Shown one piece after another: positions 34,538 through 45,218 of a stretch of 64,000 nucleotides of DNA. Position numbers and translations under genes: made by a program. The stretch comes from Bugulina stolonifera (taxonomy: Eukaryota; Bryozoa; Gymnolaemata; Cheilostomatida; Bugulidae). The first letter of the stretch is position 1, and every line of letters starts with the position of its first letter. A model generated the notes under the pieces. The model saw nothing but the letters and a program-made list of their open reading frames with translations. It did not search any database and had not been told where the DNA came from. Where the stretch lies: NCBI GenBank assembly GCA_935421135.1, contig OW285194.1, forward strand, positions 6,460,376 through 6,524,375. Reading direction: 5' to 3'.

Positions 34538-35098
34538 CTACGCTGTGAATAGAAAAGAGTGTGGCTTACGTGTAGCATCACTAAAAGCTTCTTGAACAGC
34601 TCTTGTACTCTGAGGAAAAGCCTGCTTTGCAAGATTGGTAACAGACATTCCGTCTCTGGGGTTCTTGAACAAGAAAAAGTACTGCGAGTTTATTGACACT
34701 GTTCTATTATCTTTCGGGAAAAGGTTCTGTAGTAAGAAAAAGACGCTTATGTTCAGGTGGTGACTGAACTTTGTAAAGATTGCATTAGTAGTCTCTTTCC
34801 CCCCGACTTCACCCATCAAGTCATCAATGATGAGCCAGCGATTCTTCCCATCGTGCTCTATATCCATTTCTACATCAATGAGTCCTGAATGAAACCTTAC
34901 TTTATCCTTGTAATCCTCAAAGCGGCGTTGCCAAACTCCATAGCAGTAAATGATTTCAACAGGAGTGGGTGAAGCAATTTCATCAACTCTCTTAATAAGA
35001 CTAAATAGTAGTTCCGTTTTTCCACTCCCTGTTGGACCACAGACTAGAGCTGTGAAGGGACTCTGCAAGCGAAGATCGATTTCTTGGTGTGGACGCAT
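34538..35098 (-). CDS. FtsK/HerA-type genome-packaging ATPase, truncated at its C terminus
   Basis: P-loop ATPase expected to pump element DNA into the capsid. Walker A is GPTGSGKT (residues 21-28) and Walker B is RWLIIDDL (87-94). A conserved Gln lies in FFLLQNLFPKD, and a KPHSFLF motif comes near the end. The ATG overlaps the C-terminal codons of the upstream membrane-protein gene by 55 nt. The present stop (TAG) lies inside the inverted repeat of the inserted element. The last 36 codons of the original gene are stranded at 30297-30407. Whether the 186-residue product still works is unknown; the core ATPase motifs are all present. Confidence 0.88.
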   Translation of the reverse strand: MRPHQEIDLRLQSPFTALVCGPTGSGKTELLFSLIKRVDEIASPTPVEIIYCYGVWQRRFEDYKDKVRFHSGLIDVEMDIEHDGKNRWLIIDDLMGEVGGKETTNAIFTKFSHHLNISVFFLLQNLFPKDNRTVSINSQYFFLFKNPRDGMSVTNLAKQAFPQSTRAVQEAFSDATRKPHSFLFTA

Positions 35099-35403
35099 GC
35101 TGATCCAGTTGAGTAGCTAATAGAGTTGTGTTTGTTTTTAAAAAGTTGCTTAAGTACTCCTTTGTCTTTGCCATTGGGTGGTTCCCTATCACTTAGATAT
35201 GTGTAAACTGATGGGGATAAAGATGAGCAAGAAAGTATAAATAGTATTATGATTATGTAGAATGTGAACTTCTTTCTTTTGTTGCTTCTCTCTCCTATTT
35301 GCTCCCTTCCCTCTTCAGCAGAGATAGCTACTACTTCATCTAAGAGACCATCAGCCACATCTTCATAATTCTCATTTCTACATACCACCTCTTGCTTTGA
35401 CAT
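35044..35403 (-). CDS. Small membrane protein, 119 aa
   Basis: Starts MSKQEVVCRNENYED, with an acidic N-terminal part. A Lys/Arg patch (NKRKK, residues 41-45) is followed by one hydrophobic segment (about 46-62, FTFYIIIILFIL) and a short Ser/Lys-rich tail. It is therefore a likely single-pass membrane protein with a cytosolic N terminus by the positive-inside rule. The C-terminal 18 codons overlap the ATPase gene. Function unknown. Confidence 0.55.
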   Translation of the reverse strand: MSKQEVVCRNENYEDVADGLLDEVVAISAEEGREQIGERSNKRKKFTFYIIIILFILSCSSLSPSVYTYLSDREPPNGKDKGVLKQLFKNKHNSISYSTGSACVHTKKSIFACRVPSQL

Positions 35404-35440
35404 CTTGCCCTTGTTTGAGAGAACGATTGGAATCTATACA

Positions 35441-35448
35441 CTTTTATT
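35441..35448 (-). promoter_or_regulatory. TATA-like element before the membrane-protein gene
   Basis: AATAAAAG on the minus strand, about 40 nt before the ATG at 35403. It could equally act as a polyadenylation signal (AATAAA) for ORF434, whose stop codon it overlaps. Confidence 0.4.
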
Positions 35449-36748
35449 CATCATTACTTTCTCCTGTTGGAACCCACTGTGGCAGTTTACTATCTTCCCC
35501 TTCTGCTTTTGCATCATTATCATCTAGGTTGTTAGCCAGGTGGGGAATTATGTGATCAATAATTGATACACTATCCATTTTTTCTTCTTCTTCTTCTTTT
35601 TGCAAACGCTCGATTTCCATCATTAACCTCTCTTTTTCCATTCTTTCCTCTGTTAACTTTTTTTCTAAGAAGGCAATGCGATTTGTTCTTCTCTCTTTTC
35701 TTGCATCAATTCTCTGTTGCATCTCTAGTGCTTCTTTCCACCCCAGTGCTCCTGCCAATTCCACTTTCTTTAGTGCCAATTCTTGTTCTATCTTTCTAAT
35801 CTCTTGTTCCCTTTTGTCACACATTTCAACCTCTTCTTTAGTTTCTACATGAGTTTGCTCTCCTGTAGAAGTCTCTCTCACTTCCACCCTAGCTTCTCCT
35901 GGTGAAGGGCTTCTTATCTCCTCTAACCCGTTTTTGGATGAATCTACTTCTCCAATGTCACACATTTCAACCTCTTCTATCATAACCTGGTTAGTCTCTC
36001 CTGTAGAAGTCTCTCTCACCTCTAATCTAGCATCTCCTGGTGAAGGGCTTCTTATCACCTCTAACCCATTTTTGGATGGATCTAGTTCTCCAAACAATCG
36101 CCCTGCATATAGCGTATTACCTCTACTAAGAATTAAACCGGGGATGCTTTCTTCATTGTAACTCCTCTTCGCTCGCGATTTCTCCTTCCCATCCTCAAAG
36201 CGACATCTTCTTGCCCCATCCTTTAATATGTTCAATACTCTATGATAGAGTTCATTCTTTGAACCTTCCCCACCAGGTTCATTATCCAGATATAGTAAGA
36301 AGTGAGTGTTAAAAGTGGCCTCCGCTCCCACACCAGTTTCATCCCAGTTTCTATCTTCAATAATCTTCTCAACCTCCACTCTACACCAGGTTGACAACTC
36401 CGCATTCCTAAGAAGGAGTAAGGGAGAAGAAACGGATGCGTTTTTTGTTTCTACCATAGATGAAAATCTTGACCTAGCTCCTGTTAAGTCTTCATAACAA
36501 AGTGCCATTTTCCTCAACTTTTCCTCTCCTATCTTAAAAGGGATATTCATAGAGAGTGAAAGTGTTCTAAAATAGATGGCAAGCTCTACCACTAAGGAAT
36601 TATGAGCGAGTCTGTCAACCCAATACCACATCCATGGACTATTCGTTTCTTCGATATTACTTTTGATCATATAATCCCATACAGACTTCGGGAGGACTTC
36701 CTTTAAAAGTACATATCTCCCCGCCGCTCCTTTGGTGAGAAAAGACAT
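35444..36748 (-). CDS. ORF434: unknown coiled-coil protein at the polymerase-side end of the Polinton
   Basis: Starts MSFLTKGAAGRYVLLKEV. Residues 1-215 look globular (for example WMWYWVDRLAHNSLVVELAIYF, helical). Residues 223-264 and 269-310 are two copies of a roughly 42-residue repeat (SKNGLE.IRSPSPG.AR.EVRETSTGE, then EVEMCD). Residues about 311-390 are a long charged coiled coil, and the last 40 are acidic. No polymerase, helicase, primase or nuclease motif was recognised. It is the first gene inside the right TIR, with TATAAAAG 54 nt upstream. It is intact, so probably functional in the element; its role is unknown. Confidence 0.72.
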   Translation of the reverse strand: MSFLTKGAAGRYVLLKEVLPKSVWDYMIKSNIEETNSPWMWYWVDRLAHNSLVVELAIYFRTLSLSMNIPFKIGEEKLRKMALCYEDLTGARSRFSSMVETKNASVSSPLLLLRNAELSTWCRVEVEKIIEDRNWDETGVGAEATFNTHFLLYLDNEPGGEGSKNELYHRVLNILKDGARRCRFEDGKEKSRAKRSYNEESIPGLILSRGNTLYAGRLFGELDPSKNGLEVIRSPSPGDARLEVRETSTGETNQVMIEEVEMCDIGEVDSSKNGLEEIRSPSPGEARVEVRETSTGEQTHVETKEEVEMCDKREQEIRKIEQELALKKVELAGALGWKEALEMQQRIDARKERRTNRIAFLEKKLTEERMEKERLMMEIERLQKEEEEEKMDSVSIIDHIIPHLANNLDDNDAKAEGEDSKLPQWVPTGESNDE

Positions 36749-36801
36749 GTTTGCTATGACTAAGTCTTCTTTGTATTAATACTATCATCAGTCAAACTTA
36801 T

Positions 36802-36809
36802 CTTTTATA
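36802..36809 (-). promoter_or_regulatory. TATA box of ORF434
   Basis: TATAAAAG on the minus strand, 54 nt before the ATG at 36748 and just inside the right TIR boundary (36837). The CCAAT boxes of the TIR lie further upstream. Confidence 0.65.
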
Positions 36810-36836
36810 GTCCCACCCCAATGGAACTCGGAATGG

Positions 36837-37486
36837 GCGGCGGGCCGCTGCCTAGTCGCTTGGCCCGGTGGATACGGGGCACCGGCGTCGCCTCCACGTG
36901 TACGGTCGGCGCCGCACGCAACGTGGACGGACGCGGCTTGACCGCCTCAAACGATCGGTCGTTCGGGTGAGTGGGGGTTGCGGGGGGAGGGTGGGCGGCG
37001 GTGGAGGAGGGGTGGCGGTGATGACGGTGATGACGGCGACGGCGGTGGCGGCGGCGGCGGCGGTGGTGGTGGCAGCGGTGGTGGCGGTGGCGGCGGTGGC
37101 GGTGGTGGCGGCGGTGGCGGCGGCGGTGGTGAGGGCGGTGGTGGCGGCGGCGGCGGTGAGGGCGGCGGTGGCGGCAGCGGCGGCGGTGGCGCGGACGGGA
37201 CGAGGGCGGTGGCGGGGAGTGGGGGAGGAGTGGGAGGTGGGGGAGGGGGAGGGGAGGAGGGCGGGAAGGAGGGAGGGAAGGGGTCGTGGCCGGGTTCGGG
37301 GTCAAGTGTGCAAATGTTTTTTCGACCAATCAGAAGGGGGGATTTTGGGGTGACCTTGGCAAGGTCGTGTGCAAAATTTTTGTGCTCTTCTGTGATTGGT
37401 TGAAATCGGAAATACCGGCTTGTGATTGGTTGAAAACAGGGGTCAATGAGTGCGTGTCTGTCTAGAAGTGCACTGACTATACTACT
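36837..37486 (-). repeat. Polinton right terminal inverted repeat
   Basis: 650 bp, mirror of 22152-22809. On the plus strand it is strongly G-rich (GGCGGT-type units, about 36990-37280), with many runs of G that could form quadruplexes. The difference in length from the left TIR lies in the microsatellite part. Confidence 0.95.
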
Positions 37487-37492
37487 ACTGTT
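37487..37492. repeat. Polinton target-site duplication, right
   Basis: ACTGTT directly after the terminal CT of the element, matching 22146-22151. Confidence 0.93.
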
Positions 37493-37808
37493 TAAGCTCT
37501 GCTTCTACACTCCTTGTGAGTTCTACTTCATCGGACATTAGCTGATCTCGGATTCTTCATGAATCTAGAGTCAGGTCTAAGCCCTTAGATCATTACTACT
37601 TCTTTCTACACTCCCTTGGAGTATATACCTAAAGCCCTACGTCGACCCTGGACTCTTTAATGAGTCCCAGCCAACTACAAGAGCTTAACTAGCTGTTCAC
37701 TTTTTATGTAATGTGTGGAAGTTACCTTGGTCTTCCTCTACCAACCTCCAAGCACTTCCGTACCCGTGCTACATCGGCACTCGCTCGTAACACAGCTCAA
37801 ACATTACA
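37487..37808 (+). mobile_element. Solo LTR, subfamily 2, right part
   Basis: Continues the LTR begun at 21715, matching the reverse complement of the first part of 58792-59730, and ends in ACATTACA followed by GTAT. The first six bases, ACTGTT, repeat 22146-22151. With the insertion removed the LTR is about 753 bp. Confidence 0.88.
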
Positions 37809-38835
37809 GTATCACAACTGCACTAGGAGCACCAGCAGTCTGTGTCCTTTATTATTATTTTTTGTAGATTAAATAATTCTATTGCAACCTTTATCTTCAT
37901 TCGAAATTGGGTAGTCTCATACAGGTACTGTATATCTGGCGGCATTATAGTACAGCAAGCACACATATTACCAAGTAGAGTACGTATGTGTTTTTTAAAC
38001 AGCACTGCTACTGTACCAGTTCACCATAGATGCTATATCACTACTCCACTTACTGTTAGCTAAACTGACTGATATTAATTGTCATACTATGTAGATGGAA
38101 ATTTATTAGAACATTGTTGCCAGATCGGAGAGTATAGAATGACCTATTTATACTACGTAAGTTAAACACCAGCTCCAATATTGACAAAGCAGGTCAGTAT
38201 GTATTCCAAAACATTGTCTCCCGGTCAACTACTCATAATTTCAGCATATTGTAATGTTTTGTTATAGACTTTTCTTAGTTAATCTGGCAATATATTATTA
38301 TTCATAAGCAGCTTGCATGTATAATGTAATCCATTGTCTGCCTTCGAATTACTAATATCTGTGTTACCAGGAAGTTGCACCACAATGTTTGAACAGATTA
38401 TAATTAGGATTATCATTAGAGATTAATCATCAATAATGAAGACATACGACTATAATACGTAGTACAAAGTTATTACAGTAAATTTACTAGTTTCTCACTT
38501 GCATCAGTTGATAAATCTAGAGACATAATATTATTAATGTACATGTTGCATATTGTGAAGCAAGAAAATAAATACGTATTGTCATTGTTCTCTTGCTTCA
38601 CATCTGTTTCATAGCTGTGTAAATCCTCTCTCCTCCTTATTCCATCATGACGCACTCTAGAGCCTTTTATGTACAATGTATACGCACCCGAGTATCACAC
38701 CATATTATGTATACAAACACTGTGCTTATATTATAATTATACATGCACATGTGTATATGTTTATAAGTATTGTATACGGGTGATATTTGGCATTTGGACT
38801 ATTATGTACAGACTGAATACAAATTTGACTAGCAG

Positions 38836-40073
38836 AATTCGTTGAAAATGTACAAGGGAGATAATTTGTAACTTGTTTGTATTTCAATAAATCTGTTCCT
38901 TTCTTCCGCTTTGTCGTCATGCAGGTAACATCTCAAAAGTTTGACTAATTTCTGTAGTTACATGACAGTAACGTTATTAATGCAATTACCGAAGTTTCTA
39001 CTATATTGGTTCACTATTCCAACCTTACATGTATATTTACTTTCTAGCATTGAGTAGCAGAATTTTAGCAGCCAGTAGCTACAAGTGAGTTATACTCATA
39101 TTTGTCAGTTCCATGTATTAAAGATAGACAAAAGTTATTGACAATGACACTGATCAGAAGTTGTTGCCTAACTCTCCTATTCCTTATTTTATTCCAGTGT
39201 ATAACACATCATGTAACATTTACCATAGATGTCTTTGATAAAAATATTCTTTGAATTCTTACAATCATTTCGAAAAGTTTCTCGGAGTTTAAGACTGCCA
39301 CTGGTAAGAATTTCGCCATAAAAATACCAGTTTGACTGCAAGTTATTTAATGTGATTTTCACTGAGCATAGGATTAGACAGCAGACAACATGCTTGGAAG
39401 TGCAGGTAATGTAAGCTAATTCTACCTTCTGATTCACAGGAAAGCCAAAGCTAAAAAAATATTTTGTTTTGGCTATTTTAATTAGTAAATGGATTATATT
39501 ATATATAATGTAACTATTATTTTCCAGATGTAAAAATAATACTAAGCAATTATTGGGTGAAAATAGGTCAGATACAAGATTGAAACTTAGCCAATTACGC
39601 TATTGACAGCAATGATGGTCCACAATCAATCAATAAGCTTCCAGGTTCATTGGGAAATAAGTTGTACAAAACTCATGCGGTATGTTCTGCTGGCATTAAA
39701 TCATTATGTATATACATGTACATTCATACCAATAATTACACATCAATTTGCTCCACTATTCATACATGTATTTACTCATCTGCTACAATATCTCCCATTG
39801 CATGGCTAACAAAACACAGAAACAGGTACTAAACAAGAGATAATGATGATACAACTAGCCAGGTTGAGTTATTATACTATATGGCACATAATATTGTAAT
39901 GGTCAGACAATACAGTACCTTTAAGTACAGCTAGTTGGCCACAGCTCTACCCATCTACATGTATGCCTACATTTGACTGGTATTCGTCGTTTTACGCATG
40001 TTTTGACCACACTGTTATAATTACTGTATGCCTACATAGTCATACTGTACATTCTTGAGCAATCATGTCCTTT
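38836..40073. other. Unique non-coding sequence after duplication copy B
   Basis: AT-rich. No gene, RNA or transposon terminus recognised. Confidence 0.55.
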
Positions 40074-40328
40074 TGCACTGCACTGCACTGCACTGCACTG
40101 CACTGCACTGCACTGCACTGCACTGCACTGCACTGCACTGCACTGCACTGCACTGCACTGCACTGCACTGCACTGCACTGCACTGCACTGCACTGCACTG
40201 CACTGCACTGCACTGCACTGCACTGCACTGCACTGCACTGCACTGCACTGCACTGCACTGCACTGCACTGCACTGCACTGCACTGCACTGCACTGCACTG
40301 CACTGCACTGCACTGCACTGCACTGCAC
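40074..40328. repeat. (TGCAC)n pentanucleotide microsatellite, about 51 units
   Basis: Pure, uninterrupted 255-bp tract. Because the period is not a multiple of three, it is open in several frames on both strands. None of these frames is a gene. Confidence 0.98.
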
Positions 40329-41084
40329 CATCCTAGGTGTGTGTTCAATCAAGCATGCCATACTAGCTGTGCTCTGTAAACTATTAATACTATGCATGTC
40401 CAAGCTTCAATTCATTTTCAATTTGCTTCCTCAGGCAATACAGTCATTGTATAGTGCTGTAATAGTCATGTTATCTGTGTAGACTGTACCCATATACATG
40501 TTCATGTTTCACACTTATCTTGTATTAACTCACTCAGACACGTGAAATCCATGACTTCTTGAAAATAGGCCGGTGTTGAAATTTTTCGTATATCCCCCCT
40601 GAGCAACTGCACTGACTTTTTATCTACATGTATGGTGAAAATCTTACCAAACCTCATTAAATACAATATCTGACCAAAAAATAAATTATTTAGGTAAAAG
40701 AAAATATATTAAAAGTTACTACATAACACTAAAATAGATAATTTAAAATGTGTTTTATTAAAATAATATACACCCAAGCTATGTTCAAGGATCCTGGTAC
40801 TTTTCAAGAGATTTTGAGCAGAAGAGTCCAGTCTGTTTGCTCCTGCTCCTTAGCAAGCATGGACTGGTGCCATGGATAATGAGATCTCTAATAAGTGAAA
40901 AGAAGATTTTCGAAGTTCAAATCCCCAGTTGTACCTCCTTATTTGTCCGGAACCAAGATGGAAAAAGAACTGGCTACAGAAGAGGACAATGGTTACCAGA
41001 TGGAAAAATAGCATTTTATACTTTACACAAGGGAGACCGACTACCTCTACGTGTATAAGCACTAACATATATTGTCCTACATAC

Positions 41085-41625
41085 TACCTAAACAAATTTC
41101 AATGGGGAAAGCTGGTTGACTACCAACTACCCATGACTATCGACTACCTGTATGCATATAGAAACTAACATAATTATACTATACTATATACTACCTAAAT
41201 AAATTTCAATGGAGAAAGCAGGTTGACTATCGGCTATCTTGACTACCAACTACCTTTCAGCATATAGACACTAATATACACTATACTATATACTACCTAA
41301 ATAAATTTCAATAGAGAAAGCAGGTTGACTATCGGCTATCTTGACTACCGACTACCTTTCAGCATATAGACACTAATATATACTATACTATGTACTACCT
41401 AAATAAATTTCAATGGAGAAAGCAGATTGATTATCGGCTATCTTGATTACCGACTACCTTTCTGCATATAGACACTAATATATACTATACTATATACTAC
41501 CTAAATAAATTTCAATGGAGAAAGCAGGTCGACTATCAGCTATCTTGACTACCGACTACCTTTCAGCCTATAGACACTAATATATACTATATACTATATA
41601 CTACCTAAATAAATTTTAATGGTAG
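41085..41625 (+). repeat. Minisatellite, about 5 units of about 105 bp
   Basis: Each unit starts near tactacctaaataaatttca and contains ggttgactatcggctatctt and cagcatatagacactaatat. Unit starts are at about 41085, 41192, 41297, 41397, 41502 and a partial one at 41604. The first unit is the most diverged. Confidence 0.9.
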
Positions 41626-44016
41626 GACTGTATATTCTTATGAACATTTACTACCTCATACTACTTGAAATAATGCCTTTAGAAATTGTGTGCATTATTG
41701 ACTTTTGCGTCCCTGGATGCGTGTGTCGGCCTTCTGTGGCTGGCGAAACTCTGGAACGGGGCTGTCACAACTCTAGTTTCGGACTCTCCGATTAGCCCCA
41801 TGTTTTATTACCTTATTTTAATATCACCACTGTTTAATAATGATGACATAAACTAGTATAAAAAAAAACAAACTAATAAATACCTCGTTTGGAATTCTAT
41901 GTCTTCAATCAAAAGATTTTATAATACATGTTTTTGTCATTTGAGTTGTTTGACGGAAATGAAGAGTGAAATTTCAGAATTGAAAACAATAGTAAGCTAG
42001 AATTGATGCCACTGAGGTAAAGTGTATCACCCCAGTTTTTATATCATATTATTTAATAGATGCCGTCGACATTGTACATGGTCAGTTGATATCAAATGTT
42101 CGATTTAATACAACTGGAAATACATGTTGCACATATTGTAGACAATACAGCATTATAAATATGCTTATGATTAAATATTTAGCGCCTAATGCCTTTGATT
42201 CTATTCAAGATAAAACAAGTTTATTTCCTTCTCTATGACTGTATTGGAAATGTCTATTTGACTGGGCTGTGAATGTAATGTGAAAATAAATCATACACAC
42301 ACTTAATTAAATTATTATATACATTGTATACATCTTTGCCACACATGCAATAATTTACATGATCAAGTTACTAATAATTGTAGATTTATCAAGTAGCCGG
42401 TGTTGCCATTGTCTTAATACATCACTTGAATATGCAATGCACGGAATGTACATGTAAACACCAGTGACGACACGTAATCAACACTTTGGGGACTGCTTTG
42501 GTTTATAACTACATGTACATGCACCAACAGACAATTAAGAGAAGACAATTCCAAACAGCCCTGTCAAGTAGACCAATATGATACATGATCTAATATTAGT
42601 TTGTACATTTTAGATTGGAGGATTACTGGCTATCCCAGAACCTGAGGCTAGCATCATAGAACAGTTACATGTACACATACAGTATCCAGTGTACATGGTC
42701 ACAACGCATTACAGTCAAAGCCTATAACACTGAACGATCCTTCAACAACCAATATGCACTTCTTATTCACATCAAGGACTCCTAATTTCATCTGTTGCTG
42801 TCATCAATTAAGAACTATGATTCGCACAAAAATCAAGCCCACTACCGCGCTATTGCATTTCAACCTATATTATTCTTGACGTCACGACCAATGAGTTTGC
42901 AGAATTGTTTCTGATGAATACTGGACAATCTTTACAATTGAGTGATATATTTTAATCATTTGTGGGAGACAGTATATTTTAATCACCCAGAGAGGTAGCA
43001 TTCTGTTTATATTTTTATTCGCCCGGGAGAGGCGCATGGAGATACGTTAATTATTTTGTGCTAGGCGGACGTGACTTTTATATTGTTAAATTTGTTGGAA
43101 TATTCTGTCTTATTATATTTTCAGCTCGATATAAAGTCGATTTCTTGTATAAGATAAAGGAGACGACATTGGTAAATTATTTGGACATTCATAATCATAT
43201 ATAACTCAGGAGTAAGTTCAGGACATCCACAGCCATACCACTGTCAAGCACTTAAATACGTAAGTTTGTTAGACACAACAGTGCAAACCCACAAGATCGC
43301 TGGATAATTTGTATTTTTATAAAAACTGTTATTTTAACGATTAATGTAATTTTTCCGATCTGATTGTAAAACTTTTTATGAATGAAATAGACTTGTGGGC
43401 TACCCTCATACAACTTCAATCTTTGTTGAGTAGAGGGAGCCATTTTTGTCTCCTTAAAATTTGATCATAATCTTTTATCGGGTATATTGTCCAGAGGGCT
43501 AAAATTGCTACCAATACTATTGTCATTATAAAAAAAAAGAAAAAAATAGAGCCGCATACTTGAACACTTGATTAATTCAACAACATTGTTGAAATTAACT
43601 ACCTGTGTAAACTTCATTGAATTCAAATGTGCATGTCAAATTTATTTTGATACTGGATGTTATCTTCTCTTGACATTTTGATTCATAATGTTAATAATGC
43701 ACATTGAGCATCTAAATTAGTTGCTTAGTTGCCTTACTAAATCACAAGTACTATATTATCGAGTTATAATACTGCCAAAGTACAAATTCATTTTATTGGG
43801 CAGTTATCGTTCTTTTTCTATATATTTGTTTCCGTCACAATAGACGGCGTGAAATTCATTTACCTGTACTATATACAAAACCCAAAACTCAAACAAAGGC
43901 ATACATTCTAAACATATATATAAAGCATTATACATGTATATATAATATATAAATTATATTAGTATATTTTTTATTTTAGATCCCGAAAATATGCATGTAC
44001 ACGCATATATAAATTT
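41626..44016. other. Intergenic, nothing recognised
   Basis: AT-rich sequence with short, unconvincing open frames only. Confidence 0.5.
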
Positions 44017-44286
44017 GCGACTGTTCGAAAAAGACAGTTTAAAACAGGACGTTTCGAAACCAGACAGTTCAACACCGGACAGTTCGAAACCCCAACCTCT
44101 GGATTTCGACTATTTTTTTATTTTCAATAGTAGTTTTTTATTTATGTGATTAAATTAATTAATCAAAATTCATTATCTGTGAGTTGTGTTTTTCTAAGTG
44201 TAATCTACACAGTTTCGAACTGTCCGGTTGCGAACTATACAGGTTGGGAAACGTCCTGTTTTGAACAGTTTTTTTCGAAATGTCTC
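44017..44286. mobile_element. MITE-like element with inverted repeats of about 75 bp
   Basis: 44017-44093 and the reverse complement of 44213-44286 align, both including aaaacaggacgttt and ccggacagttcgaaac. The arms are themselves built of a roughly 14-bp unit (gacagttcgaaacc). A TTT may be duplicated at the ends. It has no coding capacity. Confidence 0.75.
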
Positions 44287-45218
44287 TTTACCTAAATATA
44301 TATGATTGCGTGGTGCTTAAATTAGTATGTTTATATGATTCTATACTCTGCTTGGCTATTACACTATATTATTATAATACTGTATTAAATTAGCTACAGT
44401 ACAGTGTTCTATTCTAAGCATTATTTCTATCAATCATATTATTTTCTCTTTCAATTGTGAATAGTGGGTACTACATGTATGACACACAAATAATAGTACT
44501 ATAATTAAATCACCCCTATTATAGGTCTATAATCTACAGTATATGCAAGAAAATGTGACCTATTTTAATATTTAAAAAGTAGCTGTTGATATTTAATCGA
44601 TGTAGTAGATGCACTGCACTGAAGTAATAGAAATTTAGCCAAATAATGCCTAAATCATTTGAAAGGTAAACCAGCTTCTGTTAATGTGAGAGCACGTAAC
44701 TCCTCAGTTCACTGACTGTTCATTTGTGTGGGAATAAACATGCATAAAGATTTACCATCTAACTTCCACCCAAGAGAAGACAGCTCTTGATAAAATGCTT
44801 TATTCTAGTAATTAATCACATCACAAAATAAACATAAAAGCAGTCTATGTGTAATTATAAATGTGCAAGTGATCCAAAAAATAGTAAGATTTGGATATGG
44901 AAGCTCACATGAGGCCAATAATATAATACAGCCATAATGAGTAACACCATGTAGTTTGAAAGCATATACAAAGTAATAATAAAACTACATATATTCAAGT
45001 ATGACAAGTATGACACTACGACTTGGCGGTGTCTTGGCAGTGATAGCGCCAGTGAGCTATGGAGAAACACAGGTTCTAGCCCTGAAGCCACGGAAAAGAA
45101 AGAGAGGATAATTTCTACAATAATAACAACATAAGCCTAGTCAAGACCTTTCCTTTCCTTTCCTAGGTAATGGAAAAATGATCAACTGCATCGTAGATTA
45201 GTGTAGTTATTCAAATGT
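44287..45218. other. Region 3' of the first TRIM-NHL gene
   Basis: No gene seen. It includes a ttcctttcctttcct run near 45150. No close polyadenylation signal could be assigned. Confidence 0.45.

Larger units (their letters stand above)
30408..34547. mobile_element. 4.1-kb non-coding element with 29-bp terminal inverted repeats, inserted in the ATPase gene
   Basis: The left end begins cacagtgtagataaggtagc. The right end, read in reverse, begins cacagcgtagataaggtagc. About 28 of the first 30 bases match before the ends diverge. The reading frame of the interrupted gene resumes exactly if a 2-bp TT duplication is assumed. No transposase-like ORF is visible inside, so it is non-autonomous. CAC...GTG ends and a very short duplication are reminiscent of CACTA/CMC elements, but this is only a guess. 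Inside are two copies of a roughly 100-bp unit (30472, 30629) and a tRNA-like stretch near the right end. Confidence 0.8.
22152..37486 (-). mobile_element. Polinton/Maverick element lacking DNA polymerase B
   Basis: 15,335 bp between perfect 6-bp target duplications, with TIRs of about 650 bp starting AGTAGTATAG. About 11.2 kb remains once the secondary insert (30408-34547) is discounted. Genes, nearly all on the minus strand, include a chromodomain integrase, an adenain-like protease, major and minor capsid proteins and an FtsK/HerA-type ATPase, which define the family. The two TIRs are almost identical outside length changes in their GC-rich microsatellite, and every ORF except the ATPase is intact, so the insertion is recent. 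No family-B polymerase or other replicase is recognisable, so the element is either a derivative replicated in trans or a variant with another strategy. It sits inside a solo LTR. Confidence 0.93.
16073..38835. repeat. Segmental duplication, copy B (split by a 16-kb insertion)
   Basis: Direct-orientation counterpart of 1-7555. The homologous parts are 16073-21714 and 37813-38835. Between them lies a solo LTR holding a Polinton. Copy A at about 5735-5750 shows the uninterrupted sequence, so the insertion came after the duplication. Similarity fades after about 38835, matching about 7555 in copy A. Confidence 0.9.

Noticed and set aside
30408..34547. The 4.1-kb segment as an intron of the ATPase gene
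   Set aside because: The ends are inverted repeats, no acceptor AG fits the frame on the 3' side, and the gene frame resumes exactly with a small target duplication.
40074..40328. CRISPR-like or telomeric array
   Set aside because: The repeat is a simple pentanucleotide with no spacers and does not match metazoan telomere units.
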